From CAVTGO01 sp963734275 (GTDB lineage Bacteria > Actinomycetota > UBA4738 > HRBIN12), in the NCBI GenBank assembly GCA_963734275.1, contig CAVTGO010000002.1, positions 62,001-126,000 on the forward strand: a DNA stretch of 64,000 nt. Reading direction: 5' to 3'. The translations under genes were made by a program, and so were the position numbers. Shown in pieces: positions 1 to 7,730 of this stretch. A model generated the notes under the pieces. It worked only from the letters and a program-made list of their open reading frames with translations. It ran no database searches and was not told where the DNA came from. Every line of letters begins with the position of its first letter. Within the stretch, counting starts at the first letter, position 1.

Positions 1-2953
1 ATCCATCGTCATCCAGGAACCCTTCGGGACTCCAATCAGCGAGCCTCCGCTCGACCTCGCCCAGATCGCCTCGCGCGACCGCGATCTCGACGTACAGGGC
101 GTCGAAGCTGTAGCCCTCCATACCGAGATCTTCGGCACTGCGCTCGAGGCGCCGCGCTTCCTCCTCATTCCCGAGATGGACATTGGCGAGAGCACAGGCG
201 AGGAGCGAGGAGACGTTGGACGCGCACGGCGTTGCGATGTTGGCGGCGACCGCCGACTCCGCGCGCGATGTGAGGTTGCGCACCGCATCCCAGTAGCCGC
301 CCGCTTGCTCGACGGCGATCAACAGCCTGGCTGCATGCATCCGATGGTGCGGCGTGAGGGTCCCCGTCACCTCGTCATGGGCCCTCGAGATCCGGCGCGC
401 TTCTTGGAAGCGGCCGGTCGCGAGGCACGCCGGGAGGCCGAACACGTAGATCAACGCGATGTGGTCGGGATCGGTCATCGTCGGCACGATGTCGAACCGG
501 CGACGGGCCCATGCGTACGCCTCCTCATAGTCGCCTCGGGAGTAAGCGACTATGGAGCGGGCGTCCCACGCCCATGACCGCAGTTCCATGTCGTCGAGGC
601 GATCGGCTAGCTCACTTGCCTGGTCGGCCGCCGCACCGAAGCTTTCCGGGTCGAAGTTGGCGCGCGCGATCAGCGCCCTCGCCCGCGTCGGCGTGTCCGG
701 CTCGGACAGCTCGAGCGCCCGATCGATCCATCCCGCGATCAGCTCGCGGTCGGGCCGGCGCTTCCACATCGCAGCTCGTGTGGCCGTGTGGAACGCGAGG
801 ACGCTGTACGTTTCCGCGACGGTTGCTCGGTCGGTGGTGCCCTCCAGCGAGTTCAGCATCGCCGTCCAGAAGGCCTCCCCGTCCAGCTTGAATACGTTCG
901 CGCGCCCGATCTCCCGCCAGAGCGCAGCCTGGTCGCCCTCGTCCGGCTCGAGGGCGAGAGCACGGTGGAGCAACGCGAGGCCGTCGTCGATCTCGAAGCG
1001 ACCGATCGCGAGCTCGGCCGCACGGCGGAGCCACGCGAGCGCGCTGGCTCGCAGCTCCACGAGCTCCGCCTCCTCGCCCGCCCACGCCAGGCCGACGTCG
1101 TCCGTGCGGACGGCCTCCGCGTAGTGGTGCGCGAGGAGGGGCGCGACCTCATCTCGCCCCTCGCCGGTTCGTTCGAGCCAGCGCGCGAACGCGGCGTGCA
1201 GCCTCGCGCGTTTGGCTTTCGGCAGACTGGCGTATGCGACCTCGCGCGTCAGGGCATGCTTGATCGCGTACTCCCGGTCGCCTGCGATCGAAGAACCGGA
1301 TCGACGCCGGATGAAGTCGCGCTCCTCGAGGACCCGCAGATCCGGCTCGGCCTCCTCGACGAGCTCGTAGACGGGCCCTGCCCAGAAGATCCGACCGATC
1401 ACGGAAGCCGCCTGGAGCGCCTGCTTCTCGGCCGGGTCGAGCAGATCGACCCGTGCCGCGACGACCGCCTGCACGGTGTCTGGAACGGCGAAGTCCGAAG
1501 GGAGCTCCGCCAGGCGCCACGAGCCGTTCTTCCGTTCGAGCAACTGCCGGTCGATCAGGGTCCCGAGAAGCTCCTCCACGAAGAACGGATTCCCCTCTGC
1601 TCGTTGGATGACGACCTCGCGCAGCCCGGCCGGCAGCGTCCCGCCGAGCAGCTCGTCGAGCATCCGAACCGCGTCCTCCGAGGAGAGCGCCTCGAGCTGC
1701 AGCGTCGTGGAACGGACGCGGGCACCCCACCCGGGTCGCTGCTCTAGCAGCTCCGGCCGCGCGGTCGCGATCAGCAGGAGGGGTCCACGCGTGTCGCGGA
1801 CGAGTCGTTCCAGAAGATCGAGCAGCTGCTCCTCACCCCAGTGGATGTCCTCGATCAACACGACGGTGGGTCGCTCCGCCACGATCTCCTCGAGGAACTC
1901 GACCCACGCGTCCTGGAAGCGGTCGCGGGCGGCGAGTGGGTGGAGCCCGTGGGTCACATCGAGCCCGAGCGTCAGCCCCAAGATCTCGCGCCAGCCGAGC
2001 CGCTCGAGCACCACGGCCGGCGGGTCGCTCTCGAGGATCCCGAGCTGCTCCTTCAGCACCTCCGCGAGGGGCCAATAGGTGATGCCCTGGCCGTAGGAAA
2101 GGCACCTTCCGGTACGCCGCACCGTCTCCGGCGAGCGGCCCCCCAGGCGTTCCCAGAATTCGCGCACGATCCTTGTCTTGCCGACCCCCGCATCCCCGAG
2201 GATCGTCACGAGTTGTGGTTCTCGCCGGTCCTCGACCTCTCGGTAAGCTCGCTCGAGCACCTCCATCTCTTCGTCACGGCCGACGAAGGCGCGGCGAAGG
2301 CCCCCGACGCCGCGCGGACGCATGAGCGAAAGCCCCCGCACGAGCCGCCGGCATGCGACCCCTCCCGGCTTCCCTTTGGCCTCGATCGTCTGAGCCTCCC
2401 CGAACTCGAATGCTCCACGCGCGGTCGCGACCGTTCGCTCGCCGACGAGGACCTCGCCCGGCCCCGCTGCTTGTTCGAGTCGCGCCGCAACGTTGACCGC
2501 ATCGCCCGTGACGAAGGAGCTGCCTTCGCGCGGCTTGCCGACGACGACATCACCCGTGTTGACCCCGATCCGCAGTGCGAGCGTCTCGCCGAAGAGCTTG
2601 TGCAGACGCCGCTGCATCGCCAACGCCCCGTGCAGCGCGCGCTCGGCATGATCCTCGAGCGATGCTGGGGCGCCGAACACCGCCATCACGGCGTCGCCGG
2701 CGAACTTCTCGATGGTCCCGCCCGCGGTTTCGATCTCGGCGGTCATGGCATCGTAGAAGCGATCGAGCGTCGCCCTCGTTCGCTCCGGGTCCTGCGAGTC
2801 GGCGAGTTCGGTCGAGCCCACCAGGTCGGCGAAGATGATCGTTGCGAGCTTCCGCTCGCTCTGGTCGAGGTCGACCGCTACCGGGGCGGCGCACGTCGGG
2901 CAGAAGCGTGCGGCCGCGGGAACGGCGGCGCCACAGGCAGCACACGTATCCAT
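1..2953 (-). CDS. Class III nucleotide cyclase fused to AAA/STAND ATPase and TPR repeats (C-terminus off the window)
   Basis: Partial: it opens at ATG 2953 and is still open at base 1 (about 984 residues seen). Order of domains: an N-terminal zinc ribbon (CAAC and CPTC pairs, residues 4-21); a class III cyclase domain (about 34-205) with both metal aspartates (FADLVGS, FAGDAVMAVF) and the transition-state Asn/Arg (VNVAAR); an ATPase with Walker A GDAGVGKTR near 250 and Walker B VVLIEDIHW; then TPR-like helices to the edge. Known family: soluble cyclases coupled to a STAND ATPase, common in actinobacteria, thought to make cAMP or cGMP in the cytoplasm. The ligand is unknown. It faces the same way as the arsM-like operon 46 nt upstream but has its own start. 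Confidence 0.9.
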   Translation of the reverse strand, partial: MDTCAACGAAVPAAARFCPTCAAPVAVDLDQSERKLATIIFADLVGSTELADSQDPERTRATLDRFYDAMTAEIETAGGTIEKFAGDAVMAVFGAPASLEDHAERALHGALAMQRRLHKLFGETLALRIGVNTGDVVVGKPREGSSFVTGDAVNVAARLEQAAGPGEVLVGERTVATARGAFEFGEAQTIEAKGKPGGVACRRLVRGLSLMRPRGVGGLRRAFVGRDEEMEVLERAYREVEDRREPQLVTILGDAGVGKTRIVREFWERLGGRSPETVRRTGRCLSYGQGITYWPLAEVLKEQLGILESDPPAVVLERLGWREILGLTLGLDVTHGLHPLAARDRFQDAWVEFLEEIVAERPTVVLIEDIHWGEEQLLDLLERLVRDTRGPLLLIATARPELLEQRPGWGARVRSTTLQLEALSSEDAVRMLDELLGGTLPAGLREVVIQRAEGNPFFVEELLGTLIDRQLLERKNGSWRLAELPSDFAVPDTVQAVVAARVDLLDPAEKQALQAASVIGRIFWAGPVYELVEEAEPDLRVLEERDFIRRRSGSSIAGDREYAIKHALTREVAYASLPKAKRARLHAAFARWLERTGEGRDEVAPLLAHHYAEAVRTDDVGLAWAGEEAELVELRASALAWLRRAAELAIGRFEIDDGLALLHRALALEPDEGDQAALWREIGRANVFKLDGEAFWTAMLNSLEGTTDRATVAETYSVLAFHTATRAAMWKRRPDRELIAGWIDRALELSEPDTPTRARALIARANFDPESFGAAADQASELADRLDDMELRSWAWDARSIVAYSRGDYEEAYAWARRRFDIVPTMTDPDHIALIYVFGLPACLATGRFQEARRISRAHDEVTGTLTPHHRMHAARLLIAVEQAGGYWDAVRNLTSRAESAVAANIATPCASNVSSLLACALANVHLGNEEEARRLERSAEDLGMEGYSFDALYVEIAVARGDLGEVERRLADWSPEGFLDDDG

Positions 2954-2999
2954 CGCGGCCGATTGTGGACCTCCGAGCAGCCCATGTTCCACCCCTACG

Positions 3000-3800
3000 T
3001 CAACGAGGCTTCCGCGCTCTCGCGATCACGCTCACCGCGACCGCCGCCTGTCGGTCCGCAGGGATCAGCTCACGCATCAGCTCGATGACGGACGGTGTGA
3101 AGAGAGGATACAGAGCCGCTTCCTCTACGCCGTACGGGATACGCTCGCCGATCCAGACGTCCGTGAACCCCATCTTCCCGATCTTCGCGGCGAAGGCACG
3201 CTCCGCCAAGGCTCCGGACACTCACCCGGCCCACGCGGCGTCGTTGGTCTGGAGCTCGGTCGGAAGCTCGTCGTTGACCGTGAGGTCGGCGACCGAGAGT
3301 CGCCCGTCAGGTCGAAGGACCCGGCGGATCTCGGCCAGGACACGGGACTTGCGCGGCGAGAGGTTGATGACCCCGTTCGATATCACGACATCGACCGACG
3401 CGTCGGGCAACGGGATGTCCTCCATCTCGCCCCGAACGAACTCGGTCCACCCACCGACCCCTGACTCCTGCGCGTGGCTCCTGCTTCGCTCGCACATCTC
3501 CTCGAGCAGGTCGAGTCCGATCGCGCGACCCGACGGGCCTACGGCTCGCGCCGCGAGGATCGTATCGATGCCCGCCCCGCACCCCACGTCGAGGACGACC
3601 TCGCCCGGCTGCAGGGCTGCGTGACGGACGGGATTCCCCACGCCGAGCGCCCAGTCGACGGCTCCGGGCGGGAGGGCCTCAAGCTCGGCTTCGGAGTAGA
3701 GGCGCTGCGCCGCCGGGCGTCCGGCCCCCGCCTCGATGCCCGCGTAAGCCTTCCGGACGACCTCCTTGATCTCGCTTTGGAAGAGCAGATCCTCGGGCAC
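3000..3800 (-). CDS. ArsM-like SAM methyltransferase with in-frame TGA at a conserved Cys site (possible selenoprotein)
   Basis: GTG start at 3800 behind a strong Shine-Dalgarno (GGAGGG, 7 nt away). Motif I is LDVGCGAGID, followed by the arsenite methyltransferase signatures NLSPRK and RVLRPDGRL. Codon 193 is TGA (3222-3224), after AAWAG and before VSGALAERAF; family members have Cys here (WGECLGGAL in animal AS3MT). The frame stays open for 73 more residues that match the family C-terminus and ends at 3000, giving 266 residues, a normal length. The other As(III)-binding cysteine of the family (SNCVINL) is Gly here (SNGVINL), so arsenite may not be the substrate. Read either as selenocysteine or as a nonsense mutation splitting the gene at 3222. 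Last gene of the sigma/anti-sigma operon, so probably a thiol-stress or metalloid-detoxification function. Confidence 0.8.
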
Positions 3801-3867
3801 CTCTTCCCTCCTCTCGGTCTCGGGCCCCTAGGTCTCGGCCTCTGGGTCTTGGCTCCCGCGTCCCGGC

Positions 3868-4104
3868 CTACAGCTCTTGGACGAACCGCTCCATCCGTTC
3901 CCTGAAGTGAACTGGGATCTCCTCGACCTCGTGCGACGCGAGGAAGGTCTGGAGCTCCTTGGCGAACTCCAGCTCGCCGCAGCACCGCCGGCAGAAGGCG
4001 AGGTGTCCCTCGACCTTGGCCTGGTCCTCGGGCGAGAGAGCGTCGTCGAGGTAGAGCCAGAGCTGGCGGACGGCATCGGAACACGGGATCACGCGCTCGC
4101 TCAT
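3868..4104 (-). CDS. Zinc-binding anti-sigma factor (RsrA/mycothiol-system type)
   Basis: 78 residues from ATG 4104. It carries the ZAS motif HLAFCRRCC (H-x3-C-x2-C) with an upstream Cys (IPCSDA), the layout of RsrA/RshA-type redox anti-sigma factors that release their sigma factor when the zinc site is oxidised. The start is fixed by a 4-nt ATGA overlap with the end of the sigma gene, so the two are translationally coupled. A longer frame upstream (to 4152) lies inside the sigma gene and is unlikely to be used. There is no membrane segment, so it acts in the cytoplasm. The pairing with an ArsM-like gene 67 nt downstream suggests a thiol/metalloid stress regulon. Confidence 0.85.
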   Translation of the reverse strand: MSERVIPCSDAVRQLWLYLDDALSPEDQAKVEGHLAFCRRCCGELEFAKELQTFLASHEVEEIPVHFRERMERFVQEL

Positions 4105-4715
4105 CTCGCCTCGCTCCCTTGGAGGAGATCGGTCTCTTGCGCATACGTCCACAGCTCGCGCTCGAAGAGCTTCCGACCGCGGTGCAAACGTGCGAGCACG
4201 GTTCCCAGCGGGGCGTGGAGCATCCTGGCGACCTCCTTCGTCGCGAACCCCTGGATGTATCGGAGGACGAGAGGCACGCGGTAGATCTCGGGCATCCGTT
4301 GCAACACCTCGTAGACGTCCTCACGACCGAACGAGAGGAGGAAGTCGAGATGCAGCGAATCCGAATACGGGAGCGGATCCTCGTCGGCGATCGTGCGGTA
4401 CAAGGAGAAGTCTTCGATGTCATCCACCGGCACCTCCTCGACGCGCCGCGCGGCCTTCCGCAGACCGTCGCGGAAGGAGTTCACGAGGATGGTCTGCAGC
4501 CAGCGACCGCTCGCCTCCGGAGCGCTCAGAGTCTCGAACGACCGATAGGCTCGCATCAAGCATTCCTGCACCAGATCCTCGGCTCCGTCCCCAACCAGTC
4601 GTCGCGCCAGCGAGTAGAGGCGAGGGAGCTGATCGAGGGCCAAGGCCTCGAAGTCTTCCTTGTGCCGCGTCGTGCTCCTCACGGGCCTACCCACTCTCCT
4701 CAGCCGCCTAACCAC
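4101..4715 (-). CDS. ECF sigma factor, SigR/SigH-like
   Basis: About 200 residues. Region 2 reads LPRLYSLARRLVGDGAEDLV..C and region 4 reads RMPEIYRVPLVLRYIQGF followed by a helix-turn-helix with GTVLARLHRGRKL, typical of the SigR/SigH oxidative-stress group. The GTG at 4715 is the longest start; GTGs at codons 8 or 12 are also possible and no Shine-Dalgarno decides between them. Overlaps the anti-sigma gene by 4 nt. It is divergent from the membrane protein at 4857, which has a GGGAAT...GTT sequence upstream that fits this sigma group. Confidence 0.88.
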   Translation of the reverse strand: MVRRLRRVGRPVRSTTRHKEDFEALALDQLPRLYSLARRLVGDGAEDLVQECLMRAYRSFETLSAPEASGRWLQTILVNSFRDGLRKAARRVEEVPVDDIEDFSLYRTIADEDPLPYSDSLHLDFLLSFGREDVYEVLQRMPEIYRVPLVLRYIQGFATKEVARMLHAPLGTVLARLHRGRKLFERELWTYAQETDLLQGSEAR

Positions 4716-4750
4716 CCTCGCCGAAAGCTCTCAACGGTAAAGACGCGGAG

Positions 4751-4775
4751 GGGAATGAAAGTATTGCAAACGGTT
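4751..4775 (+). promoter_or_regulatory. Candidate ECF (SigR/SigH-like) promoter
   Basis: GGGAAT at 4751-4756 and GTT at 4773-4775 with 16 nt between, close to the GGAAT/GTT promoters of SigR/SigH-type sigma factors, although SigR spacing is usually slightly longer. It points toward the membrane protein at 4857 and lies in the gap between it and the divergent sigma gene. Inferred from sequence only. Confidence 0.35.
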
Positions 4776-4856
4776 CGGAACGCAATGACGACGTCGCTCC
4801 GCCCGTCCTTTTCCGCAGAGGGTCCGATGCGACCCCAAGATTGGGAGAGGAGGAGA

Positions 4857-5357
4857 ATGATGGCGACCGCAACCGTCAACCGCACCCACGCGGCATCCAA
4901 GGAGGGCGCCCTGCGCCTAGGGAGCCGACTCATGGGGGCAGCAGCCGTCGGTTTCATCGGCTACGCCGTCCTGTTCCTGGTCAGGAACTTCACGGCCTCG
5001 TTCCTGGAGCTTGGGATCGGGCCGAACGAGGTGAACGTGGGCAAGGAGGAGATCGCCGCGTTCAGTCCTTCGCTGTTCCACTACATCGGTCACCTGCACA
5101 TCGCCGTGTCCGGATTCATCGCCGCGACCGGGATCGCGGTGCTGTTCCTGCTCAGGTACGTTCGACGCGGAGACGCGTTCGCATGGGTGGGGGCCGTCGC
5201 GGCACCCGTCCTCGCGCTCGCCGTCGCCCTGCCCGCGCACTACCCGAACTCGTTCGACACGATCGGGCACCTGGGACTGATCTACCTCGCGGCCGTGATC
5301 TACGTGGTCGGGGCGCTCGTCGCGCTCCGTGGCATCCTCATGCAGCGTCAGGCGTAG
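4857..5357 (+). CDS. Four-helix integral membrane protein of unknown function
   Basis: 166 residues from ATG 4857 (the next codon is also ATG) with GGAGGAG just upstream. Four hydrophobic segments are visible (near MGAAAVGFIGYAVLFLV, FIAATGIAVLFLL, VGAVAAPVLALAVAL and LGLIYLAAVIYVVGALVAL). A histidine-rich loop (LFHYIGHLHIAVSG) precedes the second helix. I do not recognise a named family. The frame continues upstream without a stop but over the sigma gene. A candidate stress-type promoter sits about 80 nt upstream, so it may belong to the regulon of the divergent sigma factor. Confidence 0.7.
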   Translation: MMATATVNRTHAASKEGALRLGSRLMGAAAVGFIGYAVLFLVRNFTASFLELGIGPNEVNVGKEEIAAFSPSLFHYIGHLHIAVSGFIAATGIAVLFLLRYVRRGDAFAWVGAVAAPVLALAVALPAHYPNSFDTIGHLGLIYLAAVIYVVGALVALRGILMQRQA

Positions 5358-5378
5358 GCTGCGGCCGAGAGGCTCGAG

Positions 5379-5546
5379 ATGGAGTGCCCGAAGTGTGGTG
5401 GGCCGACCGCCGGATGGAAGTGTGCGATCTGCGGTTCGGAATCCAACGAGCACGACGTCAAGCACCTGCACGCAGACTCGGACCGGTACTGCACGCTCCT
5501 GTGCCAAGGCTGCGGCGAGGCAGACGTGCATTGCACGTGCTCGTGA
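5379..5546 (+). CDS. Small Cys/His-rich protein (zinc-ribbon-like), 55 residues
   Basis: ATG 5379 to TGA 5546, 21 nt after the membrane protein and probably co-transcribed. It has eight cysteines in CPKCGG, CAICGS, YCTLLCQGC and CTC groupings plus three histidines, so one or two metal sites are likely. The conserved-looking CxxC spacing and the terminator that follows support a real gene, but no family was recognised and the Shine-Dalgarno is weak (GGCTCGAG). Confidence 0.6.
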   Translation: MECPKCGGPTAGWKCAICGSESNEHDVKHLHADSDRYCTLLCQGCGEADVHCTCS

Positions 5547-5650
5547 CATCGGTCCCGGCCCCGCGCACCTTCTCGGAGTCGCCGGGACACGATGCCGTCC
5601 GAGCTCAGTTAGTCGGGTAGCGGGGCGCTCGGCCCATCACCGAACGCGAG

Positions 5651-5678
5651 AGGGGAACCCACCGAGGTGGGTTCCCCT
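5651..5678. terminator. Bidirectional hairpin terminator
   Basis: Perfect 13-bp inverted repeat: arms 5651-5663 and 5666-5678 around a 2-base centre. It lies between the rightward membrane/Cys-rich genes and the leftward monooxygenase-like gene, where a shared terminator is expected. There is no clear T-tract on either strand. Confidence 0.65.
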
Positions 5679-5732
5679 CCGCTCAACCTCGAGCCCGGTC
5701 GACGTGCGACCGGTCGTTGCTCGAGACATCCG

Positions 5733-6038
5733 TCAGACGATCGCCCGCGTGCCCTCGAAGAAGGCAAGATCGCCGATGTCGGTCGACTTCAGCACGACCC
5801 GGTCACCGAGGTTCTCGCGAACCCACTCGGCGGCGACGGGTACTGCGGCGTCGGCATCCTTACGCGTGCCCCACAGGCTGATCGAGAGGCACTTCTTGCT
5901 GCCGAGGTCCGCGAGGCCGTACCGGATGAAGCCGGGCATCTCTTCGAACCTGCGGAGCATGCCCATCTTCGCCTTCTGGGCGACGTCCTCGAACGTGCCC
6001 TGGGTGATCTCGTAGGTGGCAACTCGAACGTGTTCCAT
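5733..6038 (-). CDS. Antibiotic-biosynthesis-monooxygenase-like (ABM-fold) small protein
   Basis: 101 residues from ATG 6038 with Shine-Dalgarno GAAGGGA. The opening VRVATYEITQGT, the FEEMPGFIRYGLADLG stretch and the SISLWGTRKDADA strand/helix pattern fit the dimeric ferredoxin-like ABM/Dabb fold. Members act as small monooxygenases or as stress proteins with no known reaction; nothing here fixes a substrate. Stands alone and ends at the hairpin near 5651. Confidence 0.65.
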   Translation of the reverse strand: MEHVRVATYEITQGTFEDVAQKAKMGMLRRFEEMPGFIRYGLADLGSKKCLSISLWGTRKDADAAVPVAAEWVRENLGDRVVLKSTDIGDLAFFEGTRAIV

Positions 6039-6365
6039 GTGCGTTTCCCTTCGGTCGATGCGTGATGCCCAGACCGTCGGGGTCAACCTGAGCCAGATCG
6101 AGAGCGGAAGCCCGCTCGGGGTATCAGGCACCCGGTGAACCGAACCGGACGGTGGGGCGTGATCGGCGGATCGCGATCTCCGTGGGTCCTACCTCTCCCG
6201 CCATGAACGGAGGTCGCTGCCGGTGACGAGTGTACGTCTTTCCCGACCCGCCCATGCAGGGGAGGCTCCGATCGAACCGGAAGTGCTGACTTGTCGGAAA
6301 CGGCCCGCGCCGTTCGTCGTGGTGATGTCGGACGGAAGCGCCGGACGGCAGGGAAGGAGGAGGTC
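6039..6365. other. Gene-free stretch
   Basis: About 330 bases between the leftward ABM-like gene and the rightward YCII remnant. It presumably holds the two promoters. I see no conserved ORF, repeat or strong hairpin in it. Confidence 0.4.
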
Positions 6366-6500
6366 ATGGCGGACTTCATGCTGCTCTACACGGGTGGCAC
6401 CATGCCCGAGACCGAGGAGGAGCAGGCCCGAGTCATGCAGGCTGCTCGAACACCTGGGCGTTCCCGTGCAGGTCGTTCGCGGGCAAACGTGACTCGAAGG
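6366..6500 (+). pseudogene. Remnant of a YCII-like gene
   Basis: Starts with an excellent ribosome site (GGAAGGAGGAGG) and ATG, then MADFMLLYTGGTM and a TEEEQARVMQA helix, the start of YCII-domain proteins (about 100-120 residues). After roughly 27 residues the frame turns into arginine/serine-rich nonsense, and no other frame restores the family's core. Judged a 5' gene fragment left by a deletion. Confidence 0.5.
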
Positions 6501-6589
6501 AGGCTCCCTCGTTCGGTTGCCGGTTCAGAAAGTCCCGTGCCAGACTCGGCCGTGAGACCGTCACGCGGCCCGCGCGAACAGGTCCACGG

Positions 6590-6910
6590 GAAGGACCTCA
6601 TGCAGGCTCGGATGGCCGCGTCCTGGTCGTCGAACACGACGCCCTCAACCGACGCCTGTTGACCTCCAGTCTCGAGCGCGAGGGTCCCTCCACGACGTCG
6701 GTGGAGGACGGCGGATTCGCGCTGGCCGCGCTCACAGCATCACCGTTCGACCTGGTCCTGTTGGACATCCTGATGCCGGGGCTCGACGGCATCGAGGTGC
6801 TCGAGCGGATGAAGCAGGACCCCGACCTGCTCCACATCCCGGTGATCATGATCTCGGGCGTCGAGGACACCGAGAGCATCGCCCGATGCAGGCGGCACCC
6901 GGCGCGCTAA
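6590..6910 (+). pseudogene. Truncated response-regulator receiver domain
   Basis: An open frame reads RVLVVEHDALNRRLL, then LVLLDILMPGLDGIEVLERM and IPVIMISGVEDTESIARC, and stops at 6910. These are the first four beta strands of a receiver domain, close to the start of the cyclase at 15182. The lysine loop and everything after it are missing, and no normal start is visible. The first acidic-pocket motif is also altered (EHD instead of DDD). Probably a decayed paralogue of the 15182 gene. Confidence 0.55.
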
Positions 6911-7686
6911 GCGAGAATGGAGCGCACGAACTCCAGGACCACGGGCTCGCCGGGGTCGACGAAGTGGCCGCCGCCGACGAGCTCGGTCCGCGATTTCGGG
7001 ATCGCCGCTTCCATCCGCGCCGCCACACGGCGATACGACTCGAGCGAGTCCTCGGCGGTGACGATCAGCGTCGGAACCGAGATCCGACGCAGGTCCTCGT
7101 GGGTCGCCTCGAGCGCCGGCCCTCGGACCTCGGCCAAGATCGCCGGGCTGTTGTCGACGAACATCTGCTGGAACTCGGACGGGAACGCCTCCCACTGCGC
7201 GTCGCCGACCACGTCTCGCAAGAGAGTCTCGGCCACCGAGGCCGGATCGATCGCGGCCGCCGCCTCGATCGTATCCATGAGGGACCGGATGTAGTCTGCG
7301 TGCTCTGGGTCCAGGGCGCCCGCGTCGGCCTCGAGGAGCACGAGCGCCCGGACCGACGCGGGACGAGACAGCGTGAGCGCCAGAGCCACGTCGCCGCCGT
7401 AGCTGCGCCCGATGACCACCGCCGGGGCGGCGTCGAGCGCGTCCAGGAGTTCGGCTGCGTCCGCGGCGTGCTGGACGACGCCCGTCTCGTAGGGGTCGGG
7501 CCGCTCACTTCGAGTGGAACCGCGCCGGTCGTAGATGATCACGCGGCCGAGCTTCGAGAGCTCCTCGATCGCCACGGCGCGCCACATCATCGCCGAGGAC
7601 GACGAGCCGTGGATGCACAGGATCGACGAGCCTTCACCATGCTCCTCGTAGTAGAGCCGGACGCCGTTTGCCTGTGCGTTGGGCAC
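6907..7686 (-). CDS. Alpha/beta hydrolase
   Basis: 259 residues from GTG 7686. Oxyanion region LCIHGSSSS, nucleophile elbow GRSYGG (Ser), a possible acid in VTAEDS and the catalytic His in GGGHFVDPGEP complete the triad. Family members hydrolyse esters, lactones or epoxides in the cytoplasm; the substrate is not predictable. There is no signal peptide. The 44-nt gap to the downstream transporter gene allows co-transcription, but there is no functional link. Confidence 0.85.
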   Translation of the reverse strand: MPNAQANGVRLYYEEHGEGSSILCIHGSSSSAMMWRAVAIEELSKLGRVIIYDRRGSTRSERPDPYETGVVQHAADAAELLDALDAAPAVVIGRSYGGDVALALTLSRPASVRALVLLEADAGALDPEHADYIRSLMDTIEAAAAIDPASVAETLLRDVVGDAQWEAFPSEFQQMFVDNSPAILAEVRGPALEATHEDLRRISVPTLIVTAEDSLESYRRVAARMEAAIPKSRTELVGGGHFVDPGEPVVLEFVRSILA

Positions 7687-7730
7687 CGCCGGACGCTGAC
7701 ACCGTCACGGTCCGACGTCAACCGGCAGGG

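Noticed and set aside
3222..3224. A genome in which TGA is a sense codon
   Set aside because: Many genes here end in TGA at natural C-termini, and several sigma/partner overlaps use TGA as the sigma stop.
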